A stretch of 64,000 nucleotides of DNA, from NCBI RefSeq assembly GCF_003591035.1, contig NZ_QYUO01000001.1, positions 2,666,001-2,730,000 on the forward strand, in the 5' to 3' direction. The position numbers and the translations under genes were made by a program. Of the stretch, positions 38,422-47,489 are shown piece after piece; within the stretch, counting starts at the first letter, position 1; each line of letters opens with the position of its first letter. The stretch comes from Noviherbaspirillum saxi (lineage in GTDB: Bacteria; Pseudomonadota; Gammaproteobacteria; Burkholderiales; Burkholderiaceae_D). The notes beneath the pieces are model-generated. The model searched no databases and was not told the origin of the DNA. It was given only the letters and a program-made list of their open reading frames with translations.

Positions 38422-39446
38422 AGCACTGGTTGAACCGCCTGCTCGGCCGTGGTCCCAAGTCCGCATCGCCTGCTACGATATCGGCCGCGCCGAGCGCAGC
38501 GGCGCAACCGGCATCGAACGATTTGCCCGACCCGCTGGCCGCTTCGACGCTGCATGCGGCGGTCGATGTCGATCACCTCTTTTACCCGTGGCTGCTGGAG
38601 TTCGATGCCTCGGTCACCGAACCGAGCGAGGCCGAACAGCGGCTGATGCGTACGCTGGAACGCATGTCGGCTGCGGACGCGCCCGCCGTCAATACGCTGG
38701 TGCCGCGCATGCCCGCAGTGATTCCGATGCTGCTGCAAAGTCTGCGCGATAAAAATGTCACCAATGCGCATCTGTCCGAACAGATCGCCCAGGACCCGGT
38801 ACTGCTGGCCGCGCTGCTGCGACAGGTCAACAGCTCGCTTTACCTCAGGACCGAACCCGTTAGCAGCATCGAACAGGCACTTGCCCTGCTCGGCCAGAAC
38901 AACCTGCGCCTGCTGGTGGCGAGCGTGGCATTCAAGCCCCTGTTCAATGTGCAATCCGGTCATTTCACTGGAACGGCGGGAGCGCGGCTGTCCATGCTGT
39001 CATCCACCTCCGCCGCCGCATGCCGCAGTCTCGCGGCGCGTCGACAACTGGAACCCTTCGAATCCTTTCTCGCATCGCTGTTGCATAACGTTGGCCTTAT
39101 CGTGGCGCTGCGAATCATGGATCAGGTGCATGAAGGCGCGACTTCCTTGCGCTCGCTGGCTTTCTGTACCGCCCTGGCAACCCACGCGCGCCGGGTTGCT
39201 TTACGGGTAGGCCGGGAATGGCAATTCCCGGAAGCGGTACTGGAAGCCCTTTCCTTACAAGGCGCCGCCCCTGTCGCCGCCTCACCGGTCGCATCCCTGC
39301 TGCGTCTGGCGGATCGCTTGAGCAAGCTGCATGTACTGGTCGCGAACGATCGGCTTGCCGCCGAAGAAGCCGAAGATTTTGCGCTGATCGAAGGCGGTGA
39401 AGATGGCCTGGTCTGTTACCGCAGTCTCGCCGCTGCCGGCGAATAA
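38418..39446 (+). CDS. HDOD domain protein (paralogue of 36115)
   Basis: A 342-aa protein: MKHWLNRLLGRGPK, an Ala/Pro-rich linker, then MPAVIPMLLQSLRDKNV, LLAALLRQVNSSLYLRTEPVSSIEQALALLGQNNLRLLV, SVAFKPLFN and FLASLLHNVGLIVALRIMDQ. The match to the 36115 protein extends over the whole length, including the N-terminal W-L-R/N-R pattern. It is translationally coupled to the Lrp regulator. Confidence 0.87.
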   Translation: MKHWLNRLLGRGPKSASPATISAAPSAAAQPASNDLPDPLAASTLHAAVDVDHLFYPWLLEFDASVTEPSEAEQRLMRTLERMSAADAPAVNTLVPRMPAVIPMLLQSLRDKNVTNAHLSEQIAQDPVLLAALLRQVNSSLYLRTEPVSSIEQALALLGQNNLRLLVASVAFKPLFNVQSGHFTGTAGARLSMLSSTSAAACRSLAARRQLEPFESFLASLLHNVGLIVALRIMDQVHEGATSLRSLAFCTALATHARRVALRVGREWQFPEAVLEALSLQGAAPVAASPVASLLRLADRLSKLHVLVANDRLAAEEAEDFALIEGGEDGLVCYRSLAAAGE

Positions 39447-39539
39447 GTTTGCCGCCAAGTAGGCGCTGCGATAGGCGCGTTTTTTGCTCACGACTCCTGT
39501 GTGACTGAACATCGTTCCGTGTGACAAGGAGATTGGATA

Positions 39540-40439
39540 ATGAAAGCCCCTACCGGAAAAATTCTGGCGTCTGCCATCATGTTGTCTCTTGGCATCGCAA
39601 GTTCGCCTTCGAGCATTGCACAGAATACCGGTGCCTCAAACGCTCCTGCCGCCGCCCGCTCCGCCACCGGCCAAAGCGCTTCCAGCGATATGCGCGCCAG
39701 TCAACTGATCGGCAAGCAGGTGCAGAATGCCCAAGGTGAAAAGCTAGGCAAGATAGAAGATATCGTGCTGGATATCGACAATGAACGGGCAAGCTATGTC
39801 GTGCTGTCTTCCGGCGGCACGCTCGGCGTGGGCGACCGGCAGATCGCGGTACCGGCGAGCGGCTTTCAGGTCCGATCGGAAAAAGATCCCATCCTGCTCA
39901 ACCTTCCCAAGGACCAATTGCAAAAGGCGCCGGCCTACGACAAAAAACAGCATGCCAATTTCAGCCGCGACAGTTATCGCAGCGAGGTCGACCGCTATTT
40001 CTTCAAGGAAGAAACGGTGCGCCACAGTGCCGCCGGTGCACGCCTGATGTCGGCCAGCGACCTCATCGGCAAGGACATCAACGACCGGGCCGCGCATGAC
40101 GCTGGAAAGATCGCCGATGTGGTTGTCAATTTAGGAAGCGCGGGCTCGTATCTTGTCATGCAATCGGACAAAGCCTGGAGCATCGACGACAAGCTCGTGG
40201 CACTGCCGTTCGCGGCGTTTAGCTTCCCCAGCCGTCCGGACCTCGATCTCCTGCTGAACGTGGATCGCACGAAGATCGAGTCGGCGCGCGGATTCCAGAA
40301 GAACAAATGGCCAGACCTGAATGCGGCAAGCGCGCAGCAACAGATTCGCGAACAATTGATGACCTTCCAGGCGGCGAGCAAGACCAATCCCGGAGAAACC
40401 CAAACCGGCAGGGAAACCTCCAGCGGCGGGTCGCGTTGA
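39540..40439 (+). CDS. Exported protein with two PRC-barrel domains
   Basis: A 299-aa protein with a signal peptide (KILASAIMLSLGIASSPSSIAQ). Two PRC-barrel repeats follow: RASQLIGKQVQNAQGEKLGKIEDIVLDIDN at about 57-115 and SASDLIGKDINDRAAHDAGKIADVVVNLGS at about 165-225. Such barrels are small adaptor or binding domains; periplasmic PRC proteins in Burkholderiales are common and poorly characterised. It probably marks the last core-like gene before the accessory island. Confidence 0.88.
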   Translation: MKAPTGKILASAIMLSLGIASSPSSIAQNTGASNAPAAARSATGQSASSDMRASQLIGKQVQNAQGEKLGKIEDIVLDIDNERASYVVLSSGGTLGVGDRQIAVPASGFQVRSEKDPILLNLPKDQLQKAPAYDKKQHANFSRDSYRSEVDRYFFKEETVRHSAAGARLMSASDLIGKDINDRAAHDAGKIADVVVNLGSAGSYLVMQSDKAWSIDDKLVALPFAAFSFPSRPDLDLLLNVDRTKIESARGFQKNKWPDLNAASAQQQIREQLMTFQAASKTNPGETQTGRETSSGGSR

Positions 40440-40470
40440 CTAGGCAACTACGGCGCGTTGGTTCAGTAAA

Positions 40471-40539
40471 CTAAGCTTCCGCACCGCAGTTGCAATTATC
40501 CGAGTCATCATCAATGTATCGACAATCACATTTCTTCAT
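40471..40539 (-). CDS. Possible 22-aa Cys-rich peptide overlapping the methyltransferase 3' end
   Basis: The minus-strand frame starts MKKCDCRYIDDDSDN and ends CNCGAEA, with two C-x-C pairs. Its ATG lies inside the last codons of the methyltransferase gene (13-bp overlap, +1 frame), so translation could be coupled. There is no separate ribosome site. It could be a metal-binding or modified peptide, or a frameshifted C-terminal tail of the methyltransferase, or chance. Confidence 0.25.
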   Translation of the reverse strand: MKKCDCRYIDDDSDNCNCGAEA

Positions 40540-41302
40540 CGGAGAGTTCATAGATGTTGACGTGATGCGCAATGCCCGTCGTTTTCTTGCAACGAATTGG
40601 GCTCGCACAGACGACCCAGCGCGAGACATCGGATTGGGCACAGTGCGAAGAGGAGACAATCTCGTATTGATATTCCTTTAGCCCATGTAATAAAACACGT
40701 CGATTCATTAAATTTGATGCCATAAAATATACTTTCCCATCCGGATTTAAGTAATCAGGAACATCGGCAAGAAAGCGGCCAAGCAACTCGCCATCAGGAT
40801 CACAAAGCGCGATTTCGGCTTCGTGATCGATGGCTTTGTCGAACAAAGGTGGATTAAAGAAAATGGTATCGAACAGTCTCCCTTGCAACCCCGAGAATAA
40901 ATCGCTCGATACCACTTCCGCTGTTATCTTCATACGATGAAGATTTTCAGCAGCGCTCGCAAGCGCAGCGTCTGAAATATCAGCAAGGGTCAGCTCCATT
41001 CCTGGTCGATAAAGCGAAATTCCCACATACCCGCTACCGCAACCGAGATCCAATACTGAAGCTCCAAGAAGTTTATTCGACACCGCCTCGACGAGGAAGC
41101 TCGAGGACAATCCTACTCCTGGATGATATACATTCGGCGGAAGAAAAAGCGTGATCCCATTGATCGATGCCACTGGTTGTGGTTTGGCCAGACAAGCGAC
41201 GTGCTGCGCATGGCTTGAAAACGTCTTGGCACTTGGTTTAATCCATGGCGCTGGAAAGTCTGGCGAGCCAACTGCGTCAATTTCCTTAGAGTTTTCATGC
41301 AT
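40526..41302 (-). CDS. Class I methyltransferase with NPP motif (MTS/PrmC-like)
   Basis: A 258-aa protein. VLDLGCGSGYVGISLYRPG is the SAM-binding motif, LTLADISDAALASAAENL the next strand, and FDTIFFNPPLFDKAIDHE contains the N-P-P catalytic motif that positions a planar nitrogen. This fits methyltransferases acting on glutamine side chains or nucleobases. The upstream domain includes NGITLFLPPNVYHPGVGLSSSFLVEAV. Codon use is more AT-rich than in genes before 40 kb, which suggests the transferred region already starts here. Confidence 0.82.
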   Translation of the reverse strand: MHENSKEIDAVGSPDFPAPWIKPSAKTFSSHAQHVACLAKPQPVASINGITLFLPPNVYHPGVGLSSSFLVEAVSNKLLGASVLDLGCGSGYVGISLYRPGMELTLADISDAALASAAENLHRMKITAEVVSSDLFSGLQGRLFDTIFFNPPLFDKAIDHEAEIALCDPDGELLGRFLADVPDYLNPDGKVYFMASNLMNRRVLLHGLKEYQYEIVSSSHCAQSDVSRWVVCASPIRCKKTTGIAHHVNIYELSDEEM

Positions 41303-41579
41303 CGCGGGTTCCCATGATTAAAGGATACATGGTGAGTAGCAACCCGGACACGTTAGTTCCACCACACAGGATGTAGAACATCAGCAAAGAGGCAGTTATT
41401 TTTCCCCTAAAGTGAATCAACGTTAGGTTTAATCACTTCGGATGGCATGGATTTATCCTGATACTGCATAAACCCAAGAAAGAAGTCGTGACTCCTCACT
41501 CATCAGCATCTACCTTCTCCGACGACGGGGAAAGGGGTCGAGTCTTGCCTTTTTCCTTACACGGATGTCGTCGTCAATT

Positions 41580-42321
41580 ATGTCTCGTCCACTACGGTTA
41601 GAATTTGAAGGAGCGTTGTACCACGTCACCTCGCGTGGTGACAGGCACGAACCGATCTTTGCGGTGGTTTTTGCTTACTGCCTCATGGGTAACCACTATC
41701 ATTTCGTGCTTCAAACCCGGCAGCCGAATCTCTCGCGTCTGATGCGTCACATCAATGGCGTCTATACCCAATCTTGCAATCGCCGTCATGGCAAGACAGG
41801 GCATTTGTTTCAAGGCCGGTTCAAGGCAGTGCTGGTGGATGAAGAGGCGTATCGCCTCGAGGTCTGTCGTTACGTGGATCTTAATCCAGTGCGCGCAGGG
41901 ATGGTGAAGCGCCCTCAGGATTAGGTGTGGAGCAGCTATCGGGCACACACTGGCCAAGCGGAAGTGCCCGTGTGGCTGAATAGTGCTGGCCTTCACCGTC
42001 AGATCGCGCCTCGTGCGCCGCGGCGTGAAGGGCCGGCGCGCTATGCTCAGTTCGTCGCGCACGGCAAAGGGATAATGCTGTGAGAAGAAGCGTTGTCGGT
42101 GCAGATTTACCTTGGCGGCAAAGCCTTCGTTCAGCGCATGTAGGCATATGCGGAGTCACCGGATGCGAAAGAAATTCCTCGCGCCCAGCGCCGGCCGGTG
42201 GTGCGGCCATTGCAGTGGTGCTTTGAGCAGTACGACAGGGATGTCGCAATAGCCAAGGCGTTCCTTGAAGGTGGTTATACGCCATCAGCGATTTCGGAAT
42301 TCGCCGGTTTGTCGGTATGCT
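41580..42321 (+). pseudogene. REP-associated tyrosine transposase (RAYT), decayed
   Basis: MSRPLRLEFEGALYHVTSRGDRHEPIFA and AYCLMGNHYHFVLQT are the RAYT (TnpA-REP, Y1 family) signature with the HxH metal site; GHLFQGRFKAVLVDEEAY.LEVCRYVDLNPVRAGMV follows. About 30 residues between RHEPIFA and AYCLMGN are deleted in frame, a TAG stops the frame at 41922, and the continuing frame reads VWSSYRAHTG ... to 42083. After a frame change, IYLGGKAFVQRM, a second stop and RPVVRPLQWCFEQYDRDVAIAKAFLEGGYTPSAI complete the usual C-terminus. It is inactive. Confidence 0.88.
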
Positions 42322-42364
42322 TAAGACTGAGGAGCCAAAAGGCAAGACCTGCCCCCTTTCGTTA

Positions 42365-42600
42365 CAGCGCGTGACACGACGCCAGCCATCTTTCCGAGAT
42401 CGATGAACGGCGTTGCGGCGCTCGGTGCAGGCTCTGGTTCCCCATCGCGGACACGCAAACGTGCTCGCCATCCATAGAAGGTCGCCGTCGACACCGCTCC
42501 ATCCCGGCAAAACGCTTCGGCCGTCTTACCGCTGGACGCAAAGCGCGCCAAGCCGATTCCCGTTGCGCTCGGATTGCTGTAGATGCTTACTTGTTCATGA
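42365..42600 (-). pseudogene. IS66-type accessory protein (TnpA-like) remnant
   Basis: The minus frame reads YSNPSATGIGLARFASSGKTAEAF, then CRDGAVSTATFYGWRARLR, the helix-turn-helix pattern of IS66-associated OrfA proteins, ending near PFIDLGKMAGVVS. No neighbouring IS66 TnpB or TnpC is present. It is a fragment left by an older insertion. Confidence 0.6.
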
Positions 42601-42999
42601 CTCCCCCGTGTTGTTGACCGTGAGGAGATTGTGCCGGCCACGCAGGCCGATGAACATAACGCCGTGGACTTACCGGTTACGCGTGTCGGGTACACGTGCA
42701 CGAACTCACGCCGAGGTTGTGGAAGCAGCTATTCACCCACTGCGCTCTGACCAACGTCGACCCGCTGCCTGATTCCATAGCGCCACAAGAAGAACGGATA
42801 CCTCCCCCTCACTATCCGAAAAAATGGGCAGTGTGATCGGCTTCGTAATGATTGGATACAACGCCTCGGGGTAACCGGTTGTCTTGGTTTTGTCAAATAA
42901 TTAATTCCGATACCGTGCATAAGAATTAGTGATTGGAAACAATTATATTTTGACAATATTCTGGTGCCTAAATTGAGTCCCGAATCCTTAGCTGGACTT
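42601..42999. other. AT-rich intergenic stretch in the island's left border
   Basis: No credible gene. The right part (42880-42990) is markedly AT-rich and contains TTGACA at 42950-42955 but no -10 box at proper spacing. It leads directly into the MITE-like element. Confidence 0.5.
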
Positions 43000-43174
43000 T
43001 AGAGCAGTTTCATCCTGACTGTACCGTCGATGCCGGACGCTTTGCCTGCGGCACCGCGTTGTCGAGGGGCCGCCGAGGCCTCCTTACCATGGCTCGCCAT
43101 GTTGGGTCGCCGCGCCTTGTTCCGCAGGCAAACCGCCTCGGCCTCGCCTGGCAAGTCAGGATGAAACTGCTCTA
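43000..43174. mobile_element. MITE-like element, 175 bp with 21-bp perfect terminal inverted repeats
   Basis: The left end 43000-43020 (TAGAGCAGTTTCATCCTGAC plus T) is exactly repeated inverted at 43154-43174. The outer TA on each side is probably the target duplication, leaving 19-bp repeats that begin GAGCAGTTTCATCC. The inside is GC-rich and non-coding, with further self-complementary pieces (GCCTGCGG against CCGCAGGC). The size, perfect ends and lack of a gene fit a miniature element mobilised by an IS5-like transposase. It ends 46 bp before the first gene of the glutathione cassette. Confidence 0.8.
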
Positions 43175-43220
43175 GATCTGTATTCACGGAAAAATCCGAA
43201 TAACTAAAAATGGGGTTGCC

Positions 43221-45179
43221 ATGCTTAACAAGAAACGCATTGTAATTATCGGTGCTGGCTTTTCTGGAACTCTGACTGCTATCCGCCTCTTGCATTTTTG
43301 CGAAAGCGAAGTAGAGATTTGTCTGATTGAGAAGGACGATGCATCAAACTATGGAGGCATCGCGTTTGGGCAAACATCAACTACTTGGGCACACTTACTT
43401 AACATTCAGGCCGGCCGTATAACTCTGTTCCGCGAGCGCCCCGAGGACTTTCTCACATGGGTTAACGAAACCGCCGATCGCGCAACGTGGCCGCCAAAAT
43501 GGAAGAATCATGCATTTAGTTTGTCATGTATGGTTCCCCGGCGTATTTACAGCCAATATCTCGCATATCGTCTAGGCGAAGCCGCACGCCTCGCGCATGC
43601 TGGAGTCACCTTTGTAGAGCTGAAGGGCGAAGTGCTCGACGCTCGGAGGGAGAACCAGCATTGGCGCGTCACCTACCTTGCCAGCGATTGCAGTGACGCA
43701 AAAAGCGTTTCGTTGCCTGCAAACTATATCGTCTTCGCGACGGGCCACTTGGCCCCGATGACTAAACCATTCTATGAAACGGTCAGGGATTCCGAGCGCT
43801 TTATATTCAACCAGTATGCGCGCCGTGGTCGGGAGCTCCTGTCAACCGTGAAGCCAGACGAAAAGGTGATGGTCGTCGGTTCAGGACTTGCCTCGTTTGA
43901 TGCTGTCGTATCGCTCGTCGAGCAAGGACACACGGGGCCGGTCACCATTTGTTCCCGTGCTGGTCACATGCACGCATCTTATCCGCTTGATCATCAGCAC
44001 GATATTATCGCAGTGCGGCGGCCACCGTTCATGGACGCCGAGAATCTATGCATAGACACCGTCGTCGACGGGGTTAAGGGTGAGTTCGCTTATCTGCGCG
44101 ACCTGTTTGCGAATCAATACGGCGTCCCCGAGCAGATCATTCCGGAACGCATCATCAAAGCATGGGAACCTTATGTCGCCGAACTGGTGACCAGAATGGA
44201 AGCAAACGATGTTCGTTGCCTTCTAAATAAATACAAAAGTCTTATTGTTAGTTCTCGTACCAGTACGGTTCCCGCTATTGGAAATGTCATCCGCACCCGA
44301 TTGAAAACCGATTCCCAGTCCGCGGGACAAGTCACAATCCTTGCCGCGCAAATCCAACACATTCATCGCGTCAACGATGACAACAGGCTTTGCGTTACTT
44401 TCAACGGCAATCAGGATCCGCAAATTTTTGACCGCATCATCAATTGTCTAGGCCATGCCACCGATTACGGCAACACATGCAATAGCCTCTGGACGAGTAT
44501 GATCCAAGAGCAAAACCTTGCGACACCTCATATAAAGACTGGACGGGGCCTAGAAGTCACTCAACATGGTGAATTGCTTGCTCTAGAAGGCGCGCCATCA
44601 ACCAATCTGTTTTGTGTTGGTCCGATGAGACAGGGGGACGAGATCGCGCGCCGCGGACGGCTCGGAGCCTTCGTATTTAGTATCGGAACGTTGAGGAACC
44701 AGTGTTTCGACATAGCGTTGGAGATCCGGCGACGCCTCAATCAACCGGTATTGCAGCAAACAATCCGCACACCTGACAATCTTCATACGTGCTGGGAAAG
44801 CAGCGTGCGCTGGTTTATTGAAACAAACGAACTGAACCTGCAAGAAGACGAACTAGCACAGTTTCGTAGATACGCATCACCTAATGACGGGCATTCACTC
44901 TTCGCCGCTTACCAAGGATTCTTTAGAACGCAAGACCATCGGTTGCGGCAGCCCTTCGCAGAAGAGATAGCGCGACAAAAGATTTCTCTTGCTAAAGAAA
45001 TCACCAGACGTTTCTCCATTGAGAATACACGCGCGCAATTCTTGTGCGAGGTTTTCTCAAATCTCCTGGAAAAACACGCCGTGCATTCTCTATGTGATAT
45101 CTCGAAGTTGGCAAAGTGGTCGGTGCCGCAATATGCGAATCATGTTCGCAATGTACACGCCCAGTTTGAACCTGCATGA
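43221..45179 (+). CDS. FAD/NAD(P)-binding protein (NAD_binding_9-like)
   Basis: A 652-aa flavoprotein. RIVIIGAGFSGTLTAIRLL is the dinucleotide-binding motif, GIAFGQTSTTWAHLLNIQAGRITLF and RIYSQYLAYRL follow the PF13454 pattern, VMVVGSGLASFDAVVSL is a second nucleotide-binding motif (about residues 215-231), and LFCVGPMRQGDEIARRG closes the FAD fold. A C-terminal part of about 120 residues is unusual and helical. Relatives occur in specialised metabolite and siderophore loci, but the reaction is not known. It is first in the co-directional glutathione cassette, where it might oxidise thiols or hydroxylate a substrate. Confidence 0.85.
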   Translation: MLNKKRIVIIGAGFSGTLTAIRLLHFCESEVEICLIEKDDASNYGGIAFGQTSTTWAHLLNIQAGRITLFRERPEDFLTWVNETADRATWPPKWKNHAFSLSCMVPRRIYSQYLAYRLGEAARLAHAGVTFVELKGEVLDARRENQHWRVTYLASDCSDAKSVSLPANYIVFATGHLAPMTKPFYETVRDSERFIFNQYARRGRELLSTVKPDEKVMVVGSGLASFDAVVSLVEQGHTGPVTICSRAGHMHASYPLDHQHDIIAVRRPPFMDAENLCIDTVVDGVKGEFAYLRDLFANQYGVPEQIIPERIIKAWEPYVAELVTRMEANDVRCLLNKYKSLIVSSRTSTVPAIGNVIRTRLKTDSQSAGQVTILAAQIQHIHRVNDDNRLCVTFNGNQDPQIFDRIINCLGHATDYGNTCNSLWTSMIQEQNLATPHIKTGRGLEVTQHGELLALEGAPSTNLFCVGPMRQGDEIARRGRLGAFVFSIGTLRNQCFDIALEIRRRLNQPVLQQTIRTPDNLHTCWESSVRWFIETNELNLQEDELAQFRRYASPNDGHSLFAAYQGFFRTQDHRLRQPFAEEIARQKISLAKEITRRFSIENTRAQFLCEVFSNLLEKHAVHSLCDISKLAKWSVPQYANHVRNVHAQFEPA

Positions 45180-45228
45180 CAACCAATCGCCCCGGGCGGC
45201 ATAACGTCCGGCAAGCCGCGGACATTCT

Positions 45229-45891
45229 ATGATCACATTGTGCTATTCCCCGGGGTCTTGTTCTCTCGCTCCTCACATCGTGCTAAGAGAAATTGGCGTC
45301 CCTTTTACGGCAAAACGGTTCGCAGCCGATCTACGTGAGAATTACAGCGACGAGTATTTACAAATTAATCCGAGAGGGCGCGTTCCTGCCTTGATGATTG
45401 ACGGCTTCACGATGACGGAAACCCCAGCAATTCTTGCTTACCTGGGACGCCGTTTTCCGGACTCAGAGCTGTTCCCGTCAAACTCCCTTGAGAGTGAAGC
45501 GCGTTGCTTGGAACGGTTAGCCTGGTCGTCCAATACCGTGCACGTCGCGTATGCCCAGATCCGGCGCGCTGAGCGATATGTTCTCAATCCCGCGGATTAT
45601 GCAACTGTGAGAGATGGAGGGCATCATTATTTTCAACGTTGCATTGCCGAGATGGATGAGCATCTGCAACAGAATCGATTCGCTCTTGGTGACCGATATT
45701 CTGTTGTGGATCCGTTCTGGCTTGTCTTCTATCGATGGGGATGCCGCCAGAGTTACGAGATGGCGGAGCGATTTCCGGCCCTTACCACATACGTGACGCG
45801 GCTTGTCGCTAGGCCAGCCGTGCAACAGACACTCGACGCCGAAGGTATCTCGATATGGCCAAATGCAGGGCGGCCAGATAGGAAAACATGA
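45229..45891 (+). CDS. Glutathione S-transferase
   Basis: A 220-aa protein of normal GST length. The N-terminal thioredoxin-like domain has CYSPGSCSLAPHIVLREIG with the beta-class cysteine/serine active-site region, NPRGRVPALMIDG with the cis-proline and MTETPAILAYLGRRFP with the gamma-Glu binding Glu-Thr/Ser. The C-terminal helical domain has ALGDRYSVVDPFWLVFYRWG. It joins glutathione to electrophiles. Its stop overlaps the MFS gene start by four bases, linking conjugation to export. Confidence 0.93.
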   Translation: MITLCYSPGSCSLAPHIVLREIGVPFTAKRFAADLRENYSDEYLQINPRGRVPALMIDGFTMTETPAILAYLGRRFPDSELFPSNSLESEARCLERLAWSSNTVHVAYAQIRRAERYVLNPADYATVRDGGHHYFQRCIAEMDEHLQQNRFALGDRYSVVDPFWLVFYRWGCRQSYEMAERFPALTTYVTRLVARPAVQQTLDAEGISIWPNAGRPDRKT

Positions 45892-47066
45892 ATCAGTGCA
45901 GAAAAAACACGCTAATCCTCTCAATCGCTCAGGCACTCCTTCTTGTTAACAACATTACGCTGATTTCAATCAATGGCCTGCTCGGTTTTGCGCTGGCCGC
46001 CGACAAGCGATTAGCGACCCTTCCAGTGATGACCTACGTCATCGGTGCGGCCTTGTCGACGATCGCCGCATCCAGTTTCATGAAGCACTATGGGCGCCGG
46101 GCAGGATTTACCGTGGGTTCCCTTTTCGCTGTTGTAGGTGTGTCACTTGGCGCGGTGGCCGTTCTTATGCAGAATTTTTGGCTGCTATGCGCCGCAACTC
46201 TTGTATCCGGCGTCTATAACGCATTCGGCAAGTATTACCGTTTTGCGGCTGCCGATACTGGACCGGCAGATTTCAAGAGCACGGCGATTTCACTGGTACT
46301 TGCCGGCGGAATTGTTGGAGGCGTACTGGGGCCTGAGGCAAGTAAGATAACCCGCGATCTAACGCATGTTCCTTTCTTTGCAACGTACATTGCATTAATT
46401 CTGTTCGCGCTGTTCTCGTTAGCGGTCGTGCGGTTCCTCGATATACCGCAACCTAGCGAAAAGGAGAAGACAGCAAAAGGCAGGCCGCTGCACCAAATCA
46501 TGCGGCAGCCGACCTTCATCGTGGCCGTGCTCTCTGCAGCAGTCGGCTACGGCGTGATGAACTTGATGATGAGTGCAACGCCGCTGGCAATGGACGTATG
46601 CGGCCTGCCTTTCAATGATGCCGCTCTGGTCCTGCAATGTCATGTAATCGGCATGTATGCGCCTTCATTTTTCACCGGGTCGCTGATCAAGCGCTTTGGG
46701 GTACTCAAAATTCTGATCGCCGGACTTGTTTTGATGTTCGCGTGCGTCGGCGTAGCATTGTCGGGAACGACGTTCTCACACTTTTGGTGGAGCTTGGCAA
46801 TTCTCGGTGTCGCGTGGAATTTTCTTTATATCGGCGGCACGACTTTGCTAACGGAGTCCTACGATCCAGCGGAGAAAGCGGCAGTACAGGGCATCAACGA
46901 CTTCTTGATATTTGGAACCACTTCAATATCAGCGCTTGCGTCGGGCATCGTCATCACCAGCCGGGGTTGGGCATCGTTGGCGACGATCTCTCTTCCCTTG
47001 CTCGGCATCACGATGGCAGCCGTGTTAAGCCTTGCTATCAAGCGCCGATTCGTAGTGGCATCCTAG
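45888..47066 (+). CDS. MFS transporter
   Basis: A 392-aa membrane protein with about twelve helices. KHYGRRAGFTVGSLFAVVG corresponds to the conserved loop between helices 2 and 3, GGIVGGVLGPEASK lies in helix 5, and SLIKRFGVLKILIAG repeats the loop motif in the second half. It resembles drug or metabolite exporters of the YwoG/NarK-like breadth; the direction is inferred. It is coupled to the GST gene and lies in the glutathione cassette. Confidence 0.9.
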   Translation: MNQCRKNTLILSIAQALLLVNNITLISINGLLGFALAADKRLATLPVMTYVIGAALSTIAASSFMKHYGRRAGFTVGSLFAVVGVSLGAVAVLMQNFWLLCAATLVSGVYNAFGKYYRFAAADTGPADFKSTAISLVLAGGIVGGVLGPEASKITRDLTHVPFFATYIALILFALFSLAVVRFLDIPQPSEKEKTAKGRPLHQIMRQPTFIVAVLSAAVGYGVMNLMMSATPLAMDVCGLPFNDAALVLQCHVIGMYAPSFFTGSLIKRFGVLKILIAGLVLMFACVGVALSGTTFSHFWWSLAILGVAWNFLYIGGTTLLTESYDPAEKAAVQGINDFLIFGTTSISALASGIVITSRGWASLATISLPLLGITMAAVLSLAIKRRFVVAS

Positions 47067-47489
47067 TGTTTGTTGTGTCTGTTGATTCCTTCGCAAAGTC
47101 TTCGTACCGTGGCAAGGATGAAATCAGCGGTGATAGTGCGCACAAAGGGTTTGCCGAGACGCAGTTCGTAGTGAAGCCAGTCAGACGCTGTGCAATGAAT
47201 CGGCGGCGTCAATTATTCGCGGCCGCGTCGGTTGCTTCAAAGCGCCGTGACATGTTGCTGTCGGGTATGGTCGGCCGAGGAAGCCAACAAAATCAGTTTT
47301 GCGAATTCAGCACCGCTGGCAGTGACGGCTAACGACTTATTGACTTTAACTGCGATTGTTCTACTTGTGCCAGCACCAATTCACCGTGGTCGGTCCGATG
47401 TCATGACAGCACTTCCTGCCGTAACGATATCTAGAATCCACACAATATCCGCGCCATTAATTAATAAGACAGGACATTAGGAGATGCTG
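47067..47489. other. Gap inside the cassette, no gene recognised
   Basis: About 420 bases separate the MFS and PLP genes. Short frames (for example 47232-47480 plus) have no ribosome site and no family pattern. This is the widest native gap in the cassette and may contain a second promoter or the trace of a lost small gene. Confidence 0.45.

Noticed and set aside
39450..39484. T-run after the HDOD gene as a terminator
   Set aside because: Only 4-bp stems can be drawn before the six T residues, too weak to call.
42950..42978. TTGACA box upstream of the MITE-like element as cassette promoter
   Set aside because: No -10 hexamer at 16-18 bp spacing; the region is AT-rich, so a chance match is likely.
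46637..47332. 231-codon frame overlapping the MFS gene and the following gap
   Set aside because: The sequence has no family pattern, most of it lies over the MFS gene, and it has no ribosome site.
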